Part shown: one piece after another, positions 1 through 8,473 of the stretch
Layout of the letters: each line of letters opens with the position of its first letter
How positions within the stretch are numbered: position 1 is the stretch's first letter
Assembly: GCA_016744595.1 (NCBI GenBank)
Contig: JADGEB010000014.1
Span: forward strand, 1 to 64,000
DNA from: Desulfuromusa sp.
Lineage (GTDB): Bacteria > Desulfobacterota > Desulfuromonadia > Desulfuromonadales > Geopsychrobacteraceae
Reading direction: 5' to 3'
DNA length: 64,000 nucleotides
Program-made: the position numbers and the translations under genes
Notes under the pieces: generated by a model
Told to the model about the DNA's origin: nothing
Databases searched by the model: none
The model's input: the letters and a program-made list of their open reading frames with translations, nothing else

Positions 1-105
1 GGCTGCAGACAGGACCGCCGATTCGAGAGCGTCTACCAGCACGTCACGATCAATCCCTTTATCTTTAACCACCTGATCGATGATGTGATTGAGGTTACCC
101 ACCAT
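1..105 (-). CDS. nusA: Transcription termination/antitermination factor NusA, N-terminal fragment
   Basis: The reverse strand from an ATG at 105 encodes 35 residues beginning [18 protein letters not shown] and runs off the window start. This matches the beginning of the NusA N-terminal RNA polymerase-binding domain. NusA modulates pausing, intrinsic termination and antitermination. An AAGGGG Shine-Dalgarno-like sequence lies about 9 bases before the ATG. It follows rimP by about 65 bases in the same direction, the classical rimP-nusA-infB order. Only the first 35 codons are visible, so the call rests on the short N-terminus plus context. Confidence 0.85.
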   Translation of the reverse strand, partial: MVGNLNHIIDQVVKDKGIDRDVLVDALESAVLSAA

Positions 106-170
106 CTTGCATACCCCTTATTTAGTGTTTTTGCTGACAGCCAATGTCAGCTAGTGATAGTCCAATGAAC

Positions 171-656
171 CTAACTAAAAAACTCAAATTTTAAATTTGC
201 TTTATCTATCTGACGCAATGGAATACGAATGTCTTCTGTACTCTTTTTAATTTTCAAAAGGACGCTATCTTCATCAAAACCAGACAAAATGCCAACAAAT
301 GTCTTCTTGTTTTTTCCAGAAGCATCAGGATCAATTGCATCAAGTGTCTTAATCTTAACAACTTGTCCAGCAAAGCGCTCAAAATCCTTCGCTTTCTTCA
401 GTGGTCTTTCAACTCCTGGCGAAGAAACCTCAAGATTGTAAGCGGTACTGATTATGTTCTCAACATCAAGAAGAGAACTTATTTCACGACTGGCGGCGGC
501 ACAGTCGTCCAAATTAATACCACCTTCTTTATCCAGAAAAAATCTTAAAATCCAGCCACGCTGCTCACGTTGATACTCTAGATCAACTAATTCACAACCG
601 AGATCTTCCAGTATCGGTTGAACCAGATTTTCAATTTGTTCCGTAAGCTGAGCCAC
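171..656 (-). CDS. rimP: Ribosome maturation factor RimP
   Basis: 161 residues, normal RimP length. RimP assists maturation of the 30S subunit in the cytoplasm. The N-terminal alpha/beta domain carries the typical G-C-E-L-V-D-L-E-Y stretch (about residues 20-28) and the L-E-V-S-S-P-G-V-E-R-P-L motif (about 75-86), followed by the C-terminal SH3-like barrel. The start is GTG at 656, preceded by a GGGG-type ribosome site. nusA follows on the same strand. A terminator-like hairpin sits only about 18 bases before the start, within the probable leader, which suggests attenuation of the rimP-nusA operon. Confidence 0.95.
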   Translation of the reverse strand: MAQLTEQIENLVQPILEDLGCELVDLEYQREQRGWILRFFLDKEGGINLDDCAAASREISSLLDVENIISTAYNLEVSSPGVERPLKKAKDFERFAGQVVKIKTLDAIDPDASGKNKKTFVGILSGFDEDSVLLKIKKSTEDIRIPLRQIDKANLKFEFFS

Positions 657-673
657 AGTATCCCCTGGATAAT

Positions 674-696
674 AAAAAAAGCGAGCCGGAGCTCAC
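674..696 (-). terminator. Terminator-like hairpin in the rimP-nusA leader
   Basis: On the minus strand GTGAGC and GCTCGC pair around a TCCG loop and are followed by seven T. It could end transcripts from the upstream minus-strand genes, or, because a TATAAT-like -10 (733-738) lies upstream of it, act as an attenuator in the rimP-nusA leader. Confidence 0.65.
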
Positions 697-732
697 TTTC
701 AAAGTACAACATTAAAACCGGTACTACTTATC

Positions 733-738
733 ATTATA
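733..738 (-). promoter_or_regulatory. Putative -10 element for the rimP-nusA transcript
   Basis: A perfect TATAAT on the minus strand, upstream of the leader hairpin. No convincing -35 is seen at 17 bases, so this is tentative. A start near 726 would give a leader of about 70 nt containing the hairpin. Confidence 0.35.
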
Positions 739-768
739 GAAGCTTGAAAGCAAGTAAAATTTTAATTA

Positions 769-1140
769 TTACAAGCTGAAGCGGTTTCGCTGAGGTTTAA
801 CATCCCTGTTTTTTCTGAGTAAACCTTCGACAAAACTTTTCTTGACCAGATAGCAACCAACTGTCTGGATAAAATCATCAATCAGGGTTTGAATAACTGT
901 TTCTACATTGTCGGTTGTAACCCCCATCCTTTCTAACGTTTTTTCATACTTGACAGACCTGGGACAAGCAGCAACAGCTTCTTGTAAATTGGCAGGTAAC
1001 GATTCAACAACCAATGGTATTGTCGCAATTGCAACAATCTTCACCCGGTGAAAATCACCAAAATACCGATTTCCTTCAGAGAAAAAATCAACCGTTACGC
1101 CATTATCCAGTCCAACCGATTTAAACGGCTTATTCATCAT
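769..1140 (-). CDS. Conserved-looking hypothetical protein (about 123 aa)
   Basis: No function is recognised. The reading frame is open from 1179, but the likely start is the MMNKPF pair at 1140/1137, which overlaps the end of trmJ by 8-11 bases and so suggests translational coupling. The protein has an N-terminal half rich in beta-type residues (V-G-L-D-N-G-V-T-V-D-F-F) and an alpha-helical C-terminal half with a basic tail. No signal peptide or membrane segment is visible. It is the last gene of the mutS-trmJ series before the 674-696 hairpin. Confidence 0.6.
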   Translation of the reverse strand: MMNKPFKSVGLDNGVTVDFFSEGNRYFGDFHRVKIVAIATIPLVVESLPANLQEAVAACPRSVKYEKTLERMGVTTDNVETVIQTLIDDFIQTVGCYLVKKSFVEGLLRKNRDVKPQRNRFSL

Positions 1141-1930
1141 TTTCTCGCAAGGATTTTTGAGAAAACTTATGTCCAGCATAGAGGTCTATTTGATTAAACA
1201 GCCCACGTAAAATTCTGACTTCACGGTCATTAAGGCCGGAACGGTTTAATATCCGGCGAAAGGCACGTAATATGTGATCTGGATTTTGCGGATCAAGATA
1301 ACCAATATCAAGCAATGACTGACGCATATGCTGATACATAGATTCCAGAGTCTCATTATTGGCGAGTTTTTTACAGCCTGAGACATGATCTTTTTGGCGC
1401 CCTTTTGCCTGACTGACTTCATAAAGACAAAGAGAAACAGCTTGAGCTAGATTCATTGACGGTAAATTTTCGTCTGTCGGTATCGTAATGAAATGCTGGC
1501 AGAGATCCAGCTCTGAGGTAAACAATCCCCTATCCTCACGACCAAAAACCAAAGCAACAGGGTTATCCTGAACAACAGGTGACAAGCGATTTGCCGCCTC
1601 AGTTGGATGCAACAACCCCTCACGATAACGGCCAAAACGGCGGGTTGTGCCAAAACTCAACACGCAACCAACTAATGCATCCTCAAGAGTTTGAAAGACC
1701 TGCGCACTCTCCAAGACAGATGCAGCCTTAACCGCCATCAATCTGGCATCTTGCGATAGATGATCAACCTGAGGGTTAACCAGGCGCAAGTCGGTAAAAC
1801 CAAAATTCAACATTGCCCGACAAACTGAACCAATATTCAGAGCGCCCTGCGATTCAACCAAGACAACAGCAAGTTGCGACTTCACCCGATTCTCAGTCTC
1901 TGCCACCTCAACTATCGTCACGGTAATCAA
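1130..1930 (-). CDS. trmJ: tRNA (cytidine/uridine-2'-O-)-methyltransferase TrmJ-like, SPOUT family
   Basis: SPOUT-class SAM-dependent 2'-O-methyltransferase predicted to modify position 32 of tRNAs. Visible motifs are V-L-V-E-S-Q-G-A-L-N-I-G-S-V-C-R-A-M near the N-terminus, the V-F-G-R-E-D-R-G-L segment (about residues 128-136) and the knot motif I-P-T-D-E-N-L-P-S-M-N-L-A-Q-A-V. A C-terminal helical extension matches TrmJ rather than short TrmL. The open frame begins with TTG at 1930 inside the end of apgM; a GTG at 1885 (reading V-K-S-Q-L) is a good alternative start. It overlaps apgM by up to 23 bases and the next small gene by 8-11 bases. Confidence 0.85.
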   Translation of the reverse strand: MITVTIVEVAETENRVKSQLAVVLVESQGALNIGSVCRAMLNFGFTDLRLVNPQVDHLSQDARLMAVKAASVLESAQVFQTLEDALVGCVLSFGTTRRFGRYREGLLHPTEAANRLSPVVQDNPVALVFGREDRGLFTSELDLCQHFITIPTDENLPSMNLAQAVSLCLYEVSQAKGRQKDHVSGCKKLANNETLESMYQHMRQSLLDIGYLDPQNPDHILRAFRRILNRSGLNDREVRILRGLFNQIDLYAGHKFSQKSLRENDE

Positions 1931-3116
1931 TCAACAGAGAAAGGAGTTGATGACCTGGCACAACTTCCCCACATCGCTTGGCCTCGGCTTCGGAGTAACC
2001 ATTTGCCTCGGTATCAACATCCTGACGAGAATCAAACAAAATATAGGGAACCGGATCAGAAGTGTGGGTTCTTTTTTCCACAGGAGTCGGATGATCGGGG
2101 GTAATCAAAATACGACAATCACCAATTTTCGGGATGCTCTCAATTACCGTTCCAACAACTTCACGATCAAAACTTTCAATTGCCTCAATTTTTTCTTTTA
2201 GCAGGCCGCCATGTCCAGCCTCATCTGGTGCCTCAACATGGACATAAACAAAATCCGTTTTTTTTAGTGCATTGACAGCGTACTCTGCCTTACCGCGATA
2301 GTTGGTGTCGAGATAACCAGTCGCCCCGGGGACTTCTATAATATCCAAGCCGGCATTAACACCAATGCCACGAATTAAATCTACTGCCGATATAACAGCT
2401 CCGGTCAACCCATAACGCTGCTCATAAGTCTCCATAAGTGGTTTACGACCATGCCCCCAGAACCAGATAGAATTGGCTGGAAGTTTTTTCTCAGCAACAC
2501 GCTGATTATTGACCGGGTGGGTATTTAATAACATCTGTGCCGAGTTGGTCAGGTCAAGAAGAAGATCTGCCCCATCCCCCTGGGGAAGATGACCTTCGAT
2601 GCTATGGGTAGAGATATCGTGCGGTGGAGTAAAAATCAGCTGATCCTTACCATTTTTCCAAACCATCAGATGACGATAAGAAACTCCAGGATAGAAGTTA
2701 AACTCACCCCCCCCCAACTCTTCCTGGAGCGTTTCTATTAACAAGCTCGCTTCTGCAGTAGAAATATGTCCAGCAGAAAAATCTCCCATATAAAGCTTGC
2801 CATAGTGAGCTTCTAGCCAAATAAAGTTCATACGAAAAGCAACATCATTCGGACCAAGATCAACCCCCATGCTGGCAGCTTCTAAAGGTGAACGACCAGA
2901 GTAACAGTCTGCCGGATTATAACCAAAGACAGAAAGGTTAGCGACATCACTGCCTGGAGGGTAACCTTCAGGGACGGTTGCTGCCAAACCAATCTTTCCA
3001 GTTTGACTGAGGCGATCCATATTTGGAGTTTTTGCAACCTCCAGAGGAGTCTTACCACCTAGTTCAGCAATAGGCTCGTCTGACATACCATCACCGAGCA
3101 AAATAATGTATTTCAT
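1908..3116 (-). CDS. apgM: Cofactor-independent phosphoglycerate mutase, archaeal (ApgM) type
   Basis: 402 residues, alkaline-phosphatase superfamily. It interconverts 3- and 2-phosphoglycerate in glycolysis/gluconeogenesis. The N-terminus I-I-L-L-G-D-G-M-S-D supplies the first metal-binding Asp, A-N-L-S-V-F-G-Y contains the catalytic Ser, and later H-V-E-A-P-D-E-A-G-H and T-P-D-H-P-T-P supply the remaining metal ligands. These features separate it from the longer GpmI. The start is ATG at 3116. It lies downstream of xerD and overlaps trmJ, so the three are probably cotranscribed. Confidence 0.92.
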   Translation of the reverse strand: MKYIILLGDGMSDEPIAELGGKTPLEVAKTPNMDRLSQTGKIGLAATVPEGYPPGSDVANLSVFGYNPADCYSGRSPLEAASMGVDLGPNDVAFRMNFIWLEAHYGKLYMGDFSAGHISTAEASLLIETLQEELGGGEFNFYPGVSYRHLMVWKNGKDQLIFTPPHDISTHSIEGHLPQGDGADLLLDLTNSAQMLLNTHPVNNQRVAEKKLPANSIWFWGHGRKPLMETYEQRYGLTGAVISAVDLIRGIGVNAGLDIIEVPGATGYLDTNYRGKAEYAVNALKKTDFVYVHVEAPDEAGHGGLLKEKIEAIESFDREVVGTVIESIPKIGDCRILITPDHPTPVEKRTHTSDPVPYILFDSRQDVDTEANGYSEAEAKRCGEVVPGHQLLSLLIDYRDDS

Positions 3117-3170
3117 TTATCCCTCTATCAATAAATCCATATTAATGTTTTAAGATTTTAGCTACCACTA

Positions 3171-4061
3171 CTATCCGCGTGGATGATATTGCTGATGTAC
3201 TTTCTTTAACCGTTCTTGAATCACATGTGTATATATTTGGGTTGTTGAAATATCCGCATGTCCTAGCATTGTCTGGACAGAACGTAGATCCGCACCGTTT
3301 TCAAGCAAATGAGTTGCGAACGAATGGCGCAGTATATGTGGATAAACCTTCTGCTTAATCTCAGCTTTAATTGCATAAGCTCGCAAGTTCTTCCAGAAAC
3401 CCTGCCGACTAAGCTTCTTCCCACGTGAGTTAAGAAAGACCTCTTCGCTAGTTAAACTTTTAAGCAATTTCAAACGGCCATCTTGCAGGTATTCTCTCAG
3501 AATTTCAATAGCATCTTCACCGAGGGGAATCAGTCGCTGCTTTGAGCCTTTTCCAAACGCATTTAGACATCCAATATCAAGTTTCAAATCACCAAGACGC
3601 AAGCTGATCAGCTCAGAAACACGCATACCAGTTGCATAAAGAACTTCAAGCATCGCACGATCTCTCATAGCAATCGAACTATTTCCAGCCGGAGATTGCA
3701 GTAAGCGTTCAACATCTTTTTGCGATAGTAACTTTGGTAATGCTGACAGTGACCGGGGAGACTCAACCTGCACAGTGGGATCGTGCTCTGTGTAATTTTC
3801 CTGGATTAAAAAACGATGAAAACTACGCAAAGCACTTAACACGCGTGCCCTGCTCCGCGGAGAGAGTCCTCTTTTTTTTAAAAAGTTTAAATAACCAAGG
3901 AGCATCATTTGGCTGATATCAGCTGGGTTATCTACTTTTTCACGTTCCCTCAAGTATCCAGCATAGGAAACAAGATCTCGACTGTATGCGTTCAGAGTAT
4001 TATCTGCGAGACCTTTTTCTACAGACAAGTAATTAAAATAATAATCGAGATAAAGATCCAT
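3171..4061 (-). CDS. xerD: Tyrosine recombinase XerD
   Basis: 296 residues, standard XerC/D length. It resolves chromosome dimers at dif together with a partner Xer protein. The N-terminal SAM-like core-binding domain (1-90) is followed by the catalytic domain with Arg in T-G-M-R-V-S-E-L, Lys in G-K-G-S-K-Q-R, the H-I-L-R-H-S-F-A-T-H-L-L box, His in L-G-H-A-D-I-S-T-T-Q and the nucleophile Tyr in I-Y-T-H-V. It sits 12 bases downstream of glnD. It is 26 kb from the ssrA island, and its housekeeping features argue against its being the island integrase. Confidence 0.93.
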   Translation of the reverse strand: MDLYLDYYFNYLSVEKGLADNTLNAYSRDLVSYAGYLREREKVDNPADISQMMLLGYLNFLKKRGLSPRSRARVLSALRSFHRFLIQENYTEHDPTVQVESPRSLSALPKLLSQKDVERLLQSPAGNSSIAMRDRAMLEVLYATGMRVSELISLRLGDLKLDIGCLNAFGKGSKQRLIPLGEDAIEILREYLQDGRLKLLKSLTSEEVFLNSRGKKLSRQGFWKNLRAYAIKAEIKQKVYPHILRHSFATHLLENGADLRSVQTMLGHADISTTQIYTHVIQERLKKVHQQYHPRG

Positions 4062-4073
4062 ACTAACCCATAA

Positions 4074-6767
4074 CTACGCTAGTCGTTCCAACATAACCGT
4101 ACGTATTTCATCCAGTTTCACTAAGTCAGTAATTTTCTGACCAAAGATATCACACACATAAAAAACATCCGCAGCTTGATCCACTTTGGTTGCAATTTTG
4201 GATACAGCAATATATAGACCTAACTCATTTAGTGTGCGGGTGATTTCATAAAGCAAACCAACCTTATCGTTGGCAAAAATATCAATAACTGTATAGCGGT
4301 CAGAAACGTCATTATCGATCTCAACTTTGTTTGATTTTGTCGGTTGTGCACTAGACGTTTTTAAATAGTCAGGCTCATGACATTTTTCAAACAAGCTCTC
4401 GACAAAAACTCGACCCTCAAGCACTTCACACAGATCCGCCTCAACCCGCTCCCATTTTTGTTTTTTGTCGACTATACCGCCGATTGGACTATTCACCTGA
4501 AGAATATCTAAAACAGCTCCGGTTTTTCGGGTGTGAATTTGGGCACCAAGAATATTAATTGAATGAGCGGCCATAACTCCAGCAAGCTGAGAAAAAAGAC
4601 CAGGGCTATCAATAGTTGCCAGTGTGACCTCGGTATATTCAGCATCTGACATATGTTCAACCTGCATCACCAAAGTTTTCTTCCCACGAGCTAAGGCCAA
4701 ACGCAGATGGGGAACAATTTCTCGAGAACGATAACTCATCAGATAACGGGTATTGAGACTGTTTAGCGCTTTGTTAATGCGGCTTTCAGGAAAATCATCT
4801 GAAAGAGCTTTACGAATCTTCCGCTTTCTGTTGCGAACTTTCTCTGAACGTTTTTCTTGATAAAATTCATTTTTCTCCAAAACATCATAAGTTTTCTCGT
4901 AAAGTTCCCGCAGCAAACTCCCTTTCCACTCAGACCATACGTCAGGTCCAACAGCTTTGATATCGGCAAAAGTGAGCAGATAAAGCATTTTCAAATTCTC
5001 ACTCATCCCCATCAACTCGGCAAACAGGAAGATCATTTTGTCGTCCTGCAAATCCCTTCGTTGTGAAATATGTGCCATCTGCAAATGGTTTAAAACCAAA
5101 AATTGGAGTCTCTGACTATCTTCACGATTTAGACGCATCCTACGAGCTATCGTTGGAATCATTTCTGCACCACGAATACTATGATTCTTACCACTTCCCT
5201 TACCGATATCGTGGAAAAGTATCGACAGCAACAAAAGCTCACGTTTTTCAATATGACTGGCAACTTCTGTCAAAAGAGGATGATTGGAGCAATAGTCACC
5301 CTGCCATAGTTTTTCCATTTCCCCTACAGCAAATAGCGTATGAATATCAACTGTATAGATATGATATAAGTCAAACTGAACCTGGCAATAGATTTTTTCA
5401 AACTCGGGGATAAAAGCATTTAAAAATTGTAGATGGTGCATTTTCCGTAAAATTCTGCCAACCCCCTTATGGTGACGCAAAATTCGCATAAAAGAATCGT
5501 TAATTCTTTTCGAGCGACGAATTTTATCATTTATCAAATGTGAATTATCCCGTACCAGCTGTTTTAACTCTAAGCACAATTGAACACCATGCTTTTGTGC
5601 CAGTTCAAAAGCTATCATCATCAGAACCGGATCATCCAATAACAACTGATCGACTTTCGCACGTAACTCATCACGAATAATGTAAAATCCGTCGTCAAGG
5701 TTCCTTCTTCCAAAAAAATTAAAAACTTTTTTCATTGCCAAAGGTGTCGGCTGAGTGGCATTGAGGATCATTTTTGTCGAGAGATGTTCTACATTTATTG
5801 CTTGGGCATAATACTCTTGCATGAATTGTTCAACAGCAGAGGTTCGCCGCTTTTTCTTATAACCCAGACAATCAGCCAGCATCTGTTGTTGTTCAAAGAT
5901 CAACTGGTCACTCTTACGTTGTCCTTTAAAATGGAGAAAATTACGAATTTTCCAAAGGAAATCGAGTGCATGATTGTACTCCTGACAATCTTGTTCATTG
6001 ACGATACCTTTTTTGAGCAAGTCCTTTAAGCTAGTAGCCTTGAACTTGACCCGTGCAATCCATAACGCTTCCTGCAACTCCCTCAGGCCGCCCTCCCCCT
6101 CTTTTAAGTTGGGCTCAAGCAAGTAAACAGATGATCCATATTTCAATTTACGCTCAGCTCTCTCAGCAAGCTTCACCTTTAGAAAATTTTGTGTATCATG
6201 GTTCAGCATTGAACGACCAACAGAATTATAAAATGATTCAAACAGTTCCTGACCTCCAGAAATGAGCCTCGCATCCAACAATGATGACCTCACGGTACTA
6301 TCATGTGCCTCCTCAAGGCATTCTTCACTCGAGCGAACGCTATAACCAACATCCAGACGTAAATCCCACAATAAATAAAGCATTCTGTCGGAGAGAATTC
6401 TTGCAGTATCTCTCGAAGAAGGCTCATAAAAAAACATCAGATCAAGATCAGAACGTGGGTTCATTTCGCCCCGGCCATACCCACCAAGCGCAATCAAAGC
6501 GCACCCCGCAACGGCTTCCGGATCCAGACCGTTACAAACAGCCCCATAGATTGCTATGTTTAGCTGATCAAAAATAGCTGTCAACATAACAACAACATCT
6601 TGTCCAGAAGCGCCACTATCATTCAGCTGCTCAGCAATGATTAATTGACTCTCTAAAAATTGACGCGCAGCCTCTAGCAACGATTCACGACTGGAGTCAA
6701 AATCGACCTGTCCACTGCAGGACTCAGGTGAAAAAACTGCTGGAAGATCTACTTCTATATAACTCAT
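4074..6767 (-). CDS. glnD: Bifunctional [protein-PII] uridylyltransferase / uridylyl-removing enzyme
   Basis: 897 residues, full GlnD length. It uridylylates PII (GlnB) when glutamine is low and removes the group when glutamine is high. Domains in order: nucleotidyltransferase with G-G-Y-G-R-G-E and S-D-L-D-L (about 93-112); PII uridylyltransferase helical domain; HD phosphohydrolase with H-D-I-G-K-G (about 517); and two C-terminal ACT domains (V-T-L-A-T-I-D-S-P-G and Y-T-V-I-D-I-F-A-N-D). The start overlaps the end of the amidase gene by four bases (ATGA). Its presumed target glnB lies at 21.3-21.6 kb. Confidence 0.95.
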   Translation of the reverse strand: MSYIEVDLPAVFSPESCSGQVDFDSSRESLLEAARQFLESQLIIAEQLNDSGASGQDVVVMLTAIFDQLNIAIYGAVCNGLDPEAVAGCALIALGGYGRGEMNPRSDLDLMFFYEPSSRDTARILSDRMLYLLWDLRLDVGYSVRSSEECLEEAHDSTVRSSLLDARLISGGQELFESFYNSVGRSMLNHDTQNFLKVKLAERAERKLKYGSSVYLLEPNLKEGEGGLRELQEALWIARVKFKATSLKDLLKKGIVNEQDCQEYNHALDFLWKIRNFLHFKGQRKSDQLIFEQQQMLADCLGYKKKRRTSAVEQFMQEYYAQAINVEHLSTKMILNATQPTPLAMKKVFNFFGRRNLDDGFYIIRDELRAKVDQLLLDDPVLMMIAFELAQKHGVQLCLELKQLVRDNSHLINDKIRRSKRINDSFMRILRHHKGVGRILRKMHHLQFLNAFIPEFEKIYCQVQFDLYHIYTVDIHTLFAVGEMEKLWQGDYCSNHPLLTEVASHIEKRELLLLSILFHDIGKGSGKNHSIRGAEMIPTIARRMRLNREDSQRLQFLVLNHLQMAHISQRRDLQDDKMIFLFAELMGMSENLKMLYLLTFADIKAVGPDVWSEWKGSLLRELYEKTYDVLEKNEFYQEKRSEKVRNRKRKIRKALSDDFPESRINKALNSLNTRYLMSYRSREIVPHLRLALARGKKTLVMQVEHMSDAEYTEVTLATIDSPGLFSQLAGVMAAHSINILGAQIHTRKTGAVLDILQVNSPIGGIVDKKQKWERVEADLCEVLEGRVFVESLFEKCHEPDYLKTSSAQPTKSNKVEIDNDVSDRYTVIDIFANDKVGLLYEITRTLNELGLYIAVSKIATKVDQAADVFYVCDIFGQKITDLVKLDEIRTVMLERLA

Positions 6768-8473
6768 CTTTTAACCACCTGATTTATCGTAGCTGAATAA
6801 TTTTTGACCCCTTTTACGATCGCAGCAGCAACCCTTTTCTGATAATTTACAGAATTCAAACGCTTTTCTTCGCGTGAATTACTGATAAACCCCGCCTCAA
6901 TTAAAACGGAAGGCATTGTTGCGCCAAGAAGTACGTGAAATGGACCCTGCTTGACACCATGATCTTTGATTCGGCTGTAGTGAGAGCTTAACCCAGCGAC
7001 CAGAGATTGTTGAACCTCAGCAGCCAAGCGGCTGGATTCATTAATTTTTGCATTTGCCATCAAATCAAACAGGATTGCTTCCAGATGACCAACCTCTTGC
7101 AAGGTGGTGCCATTTTCTCGAGCAGCAACTTCCGCAGCCTGATTATTTTTTGACAGATTTAAAAAATAGGTTTCAACACCATACGCTTTACCATTAGCAG
7201 TAGCATTGGCATGCAAAGAAATAAACAGGTCAGCACCAACCTGATTTGCGTATTCTGTTCGTTCCCGCAGCTTAAGAAAGCGATCATCAGAACGAGTCAA
7301 GAGGACTTTTACCCCTAATTCTTGACGCAGCGCCTTAGCAAGAGCTTTGGCCATTTTGAGGACAACATCTTTTTCATAAATCTTATGAGGTCCAATTGCC
7401 CCAGGATCTTTTCCACCATGTCCGGCATCAACAACAATCAAGTGTATACCTTCATCGTGTTTATTTTGGGGAACATGAAGAACAGCCTGTCGATCAGAAG
7501 CACTATTGAGAATTGATGCAATTGAATCATCTGCAGCAACAGGAGTCTTTGGCATTTCAGGCCGTTGTGCACTTAAACCAACAGTAAGTGGCTGGCCTTT
7601 AATATCGATAACCAGCCGATGTGGGTTTTCAAGAGTCGCCAGGTTATATTCTGCAACTCGATTAAGATCCAAAACAACCCGAGTGCGCTGAGTATCAAAA
7701 TGGCTGGCTCGAACCTGTTTTACCAAACCATTACCGATTGAAATGCTGGCCGGCAAATCAACCGCTGGCTTGGTATATAGAAGATCAAAATAAAGGCGTG
7801 GATTTTCACCTTTCAAGTAATTTGGTTTAGCAACAACTGGAGCAGAAAGATCAAGGACAACCCGCGTATATTCAGGACCACTCCAATAGCGAATTTTCTC
7901 CAGACGGGGGGAGTCACCAACAGCATGGTAATTGTGCTGGTTCTGATCCGTAACAACAGGAATCACTTTCTTGGCCGGAGGTGGCAATAAGGCTAGTTTT
8001 TTTTTCGCTTCACCTGCCATATCCCCTGCGGACATTTGTGTCACCAGTTGTTGATAATAATTATAAGCAGCTGATTTGTCCTTAAGAATGATTTCTGAGC
8101 TTTGGGCAGCAAGGAACAGGGCATCATCAGCGAGCCGGCTTTGCGGAAATTGCTCCGCCAAATCAACGTAATGATCAACTGCTTGTTTCGCATCACTACG
8201 GCTGCCAGACGCCTTGGAAAGACCATCCCAGGTTCTTGCTAACAAAAAAAGAGCTTTTTCGACATGCTTGCTGTGTGGATACTGGGTTAAATATAGGTCA
8301 AAACGCTTAATCAATCTCTCCCAATTTACCCTTTGACGCTGTAATTGCGAGGATTTGACCAGCTGTTGATAATCGTATCGCAGAGCATCGTAATTCTCTG
8401 CAAGAGCACTAACAGAAACAGTCAACAAAGTTAACAATATGATAACGGGGAAGTAATATTTAACTTTCATCAT
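6764..8473 (-). CDS. N-acetylmuramoyl-L-alanine amidase with AMIN domain, AmiC type
   Basis: 569 residues, periplasmic. The N-terminus is a signal peptide (M-M-K-V-K-Y-Y followed by a hydrophobic run to A-L-A). It is followed by a tetratricopeptide-like helical region (about 30-160), an AMIN domain (about 190-300) that would target septal peptidoglycan or membrane, and an Amidase_3 zinc domain from about 345. Zinc ligands are visible in D-A-G-H-G-G-K-D-P-G, Y-E-K-D-V and S-L-H-A-N-A, and the catalytic Glu in L-I-E-A-G-F-I-S-N. The TPR extension is unlike E. coli AmiC. It abuts mutS directly and overlaps glnD. Confidence 0.92.
   Translation of the reverse strand: MMKVKYYFPVIILLTLLTVSVSALAENYDALRYDYQQLVKSSQLQRQRVNWERLIKRFDLYLTQYPHSKHVEKALFLLARTWDGLSKASGSRSDAKQAVDHYVDLAEQFPQSRLADDALFLAAQSSEIILKDKSAAYNYYQQLVTQMSAGDMAGEAKKKLALLPPPAKKVIPVVTDQNQHNYHAVGDSPRLEKIRYWSGPEYTRVVLDLSAPVVAKPNYLKGENPRLYFDLLYTKPAVDLPASISIGNGLVKQVRASHFDTQRTRVVLDLNRVAEYNLATLENPHRLVIDIKGQPLTVGLSAQRPEMPKTPVAADDSIASILNSASDRQAVLHVPQNKHDEGIHLIVVDAGHGGKDPGAIGPHKIYEKDVVLKMAKALAKALRQELGVKVLLTRSDDRFLKLRERTEYANQVGADLFISLHANATANGKAYGVETYFLNLSKNNQAAEVAARENGTTLQEVGHLEAILFDLMANAKINESSRLAAEVQQSLVAGLSSHYSRIKDHGVKQGPFHVLLGATMPSVLIEAGFISNSREEKRLNSVNYQKRVAAAIVKGVKNYSATINQVVKR

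Noticed and set aside
3171-4061. XerD as the integrase of the ssrA island
   Set aside because: It is 26 kb away, in a housekeeping operon, and has typical XerD features.
5063-5413. 116-codon ORF on the plus strand within glnD
   Set aside because: It is an antisense shadow of the conserved GlnD coding sequence.
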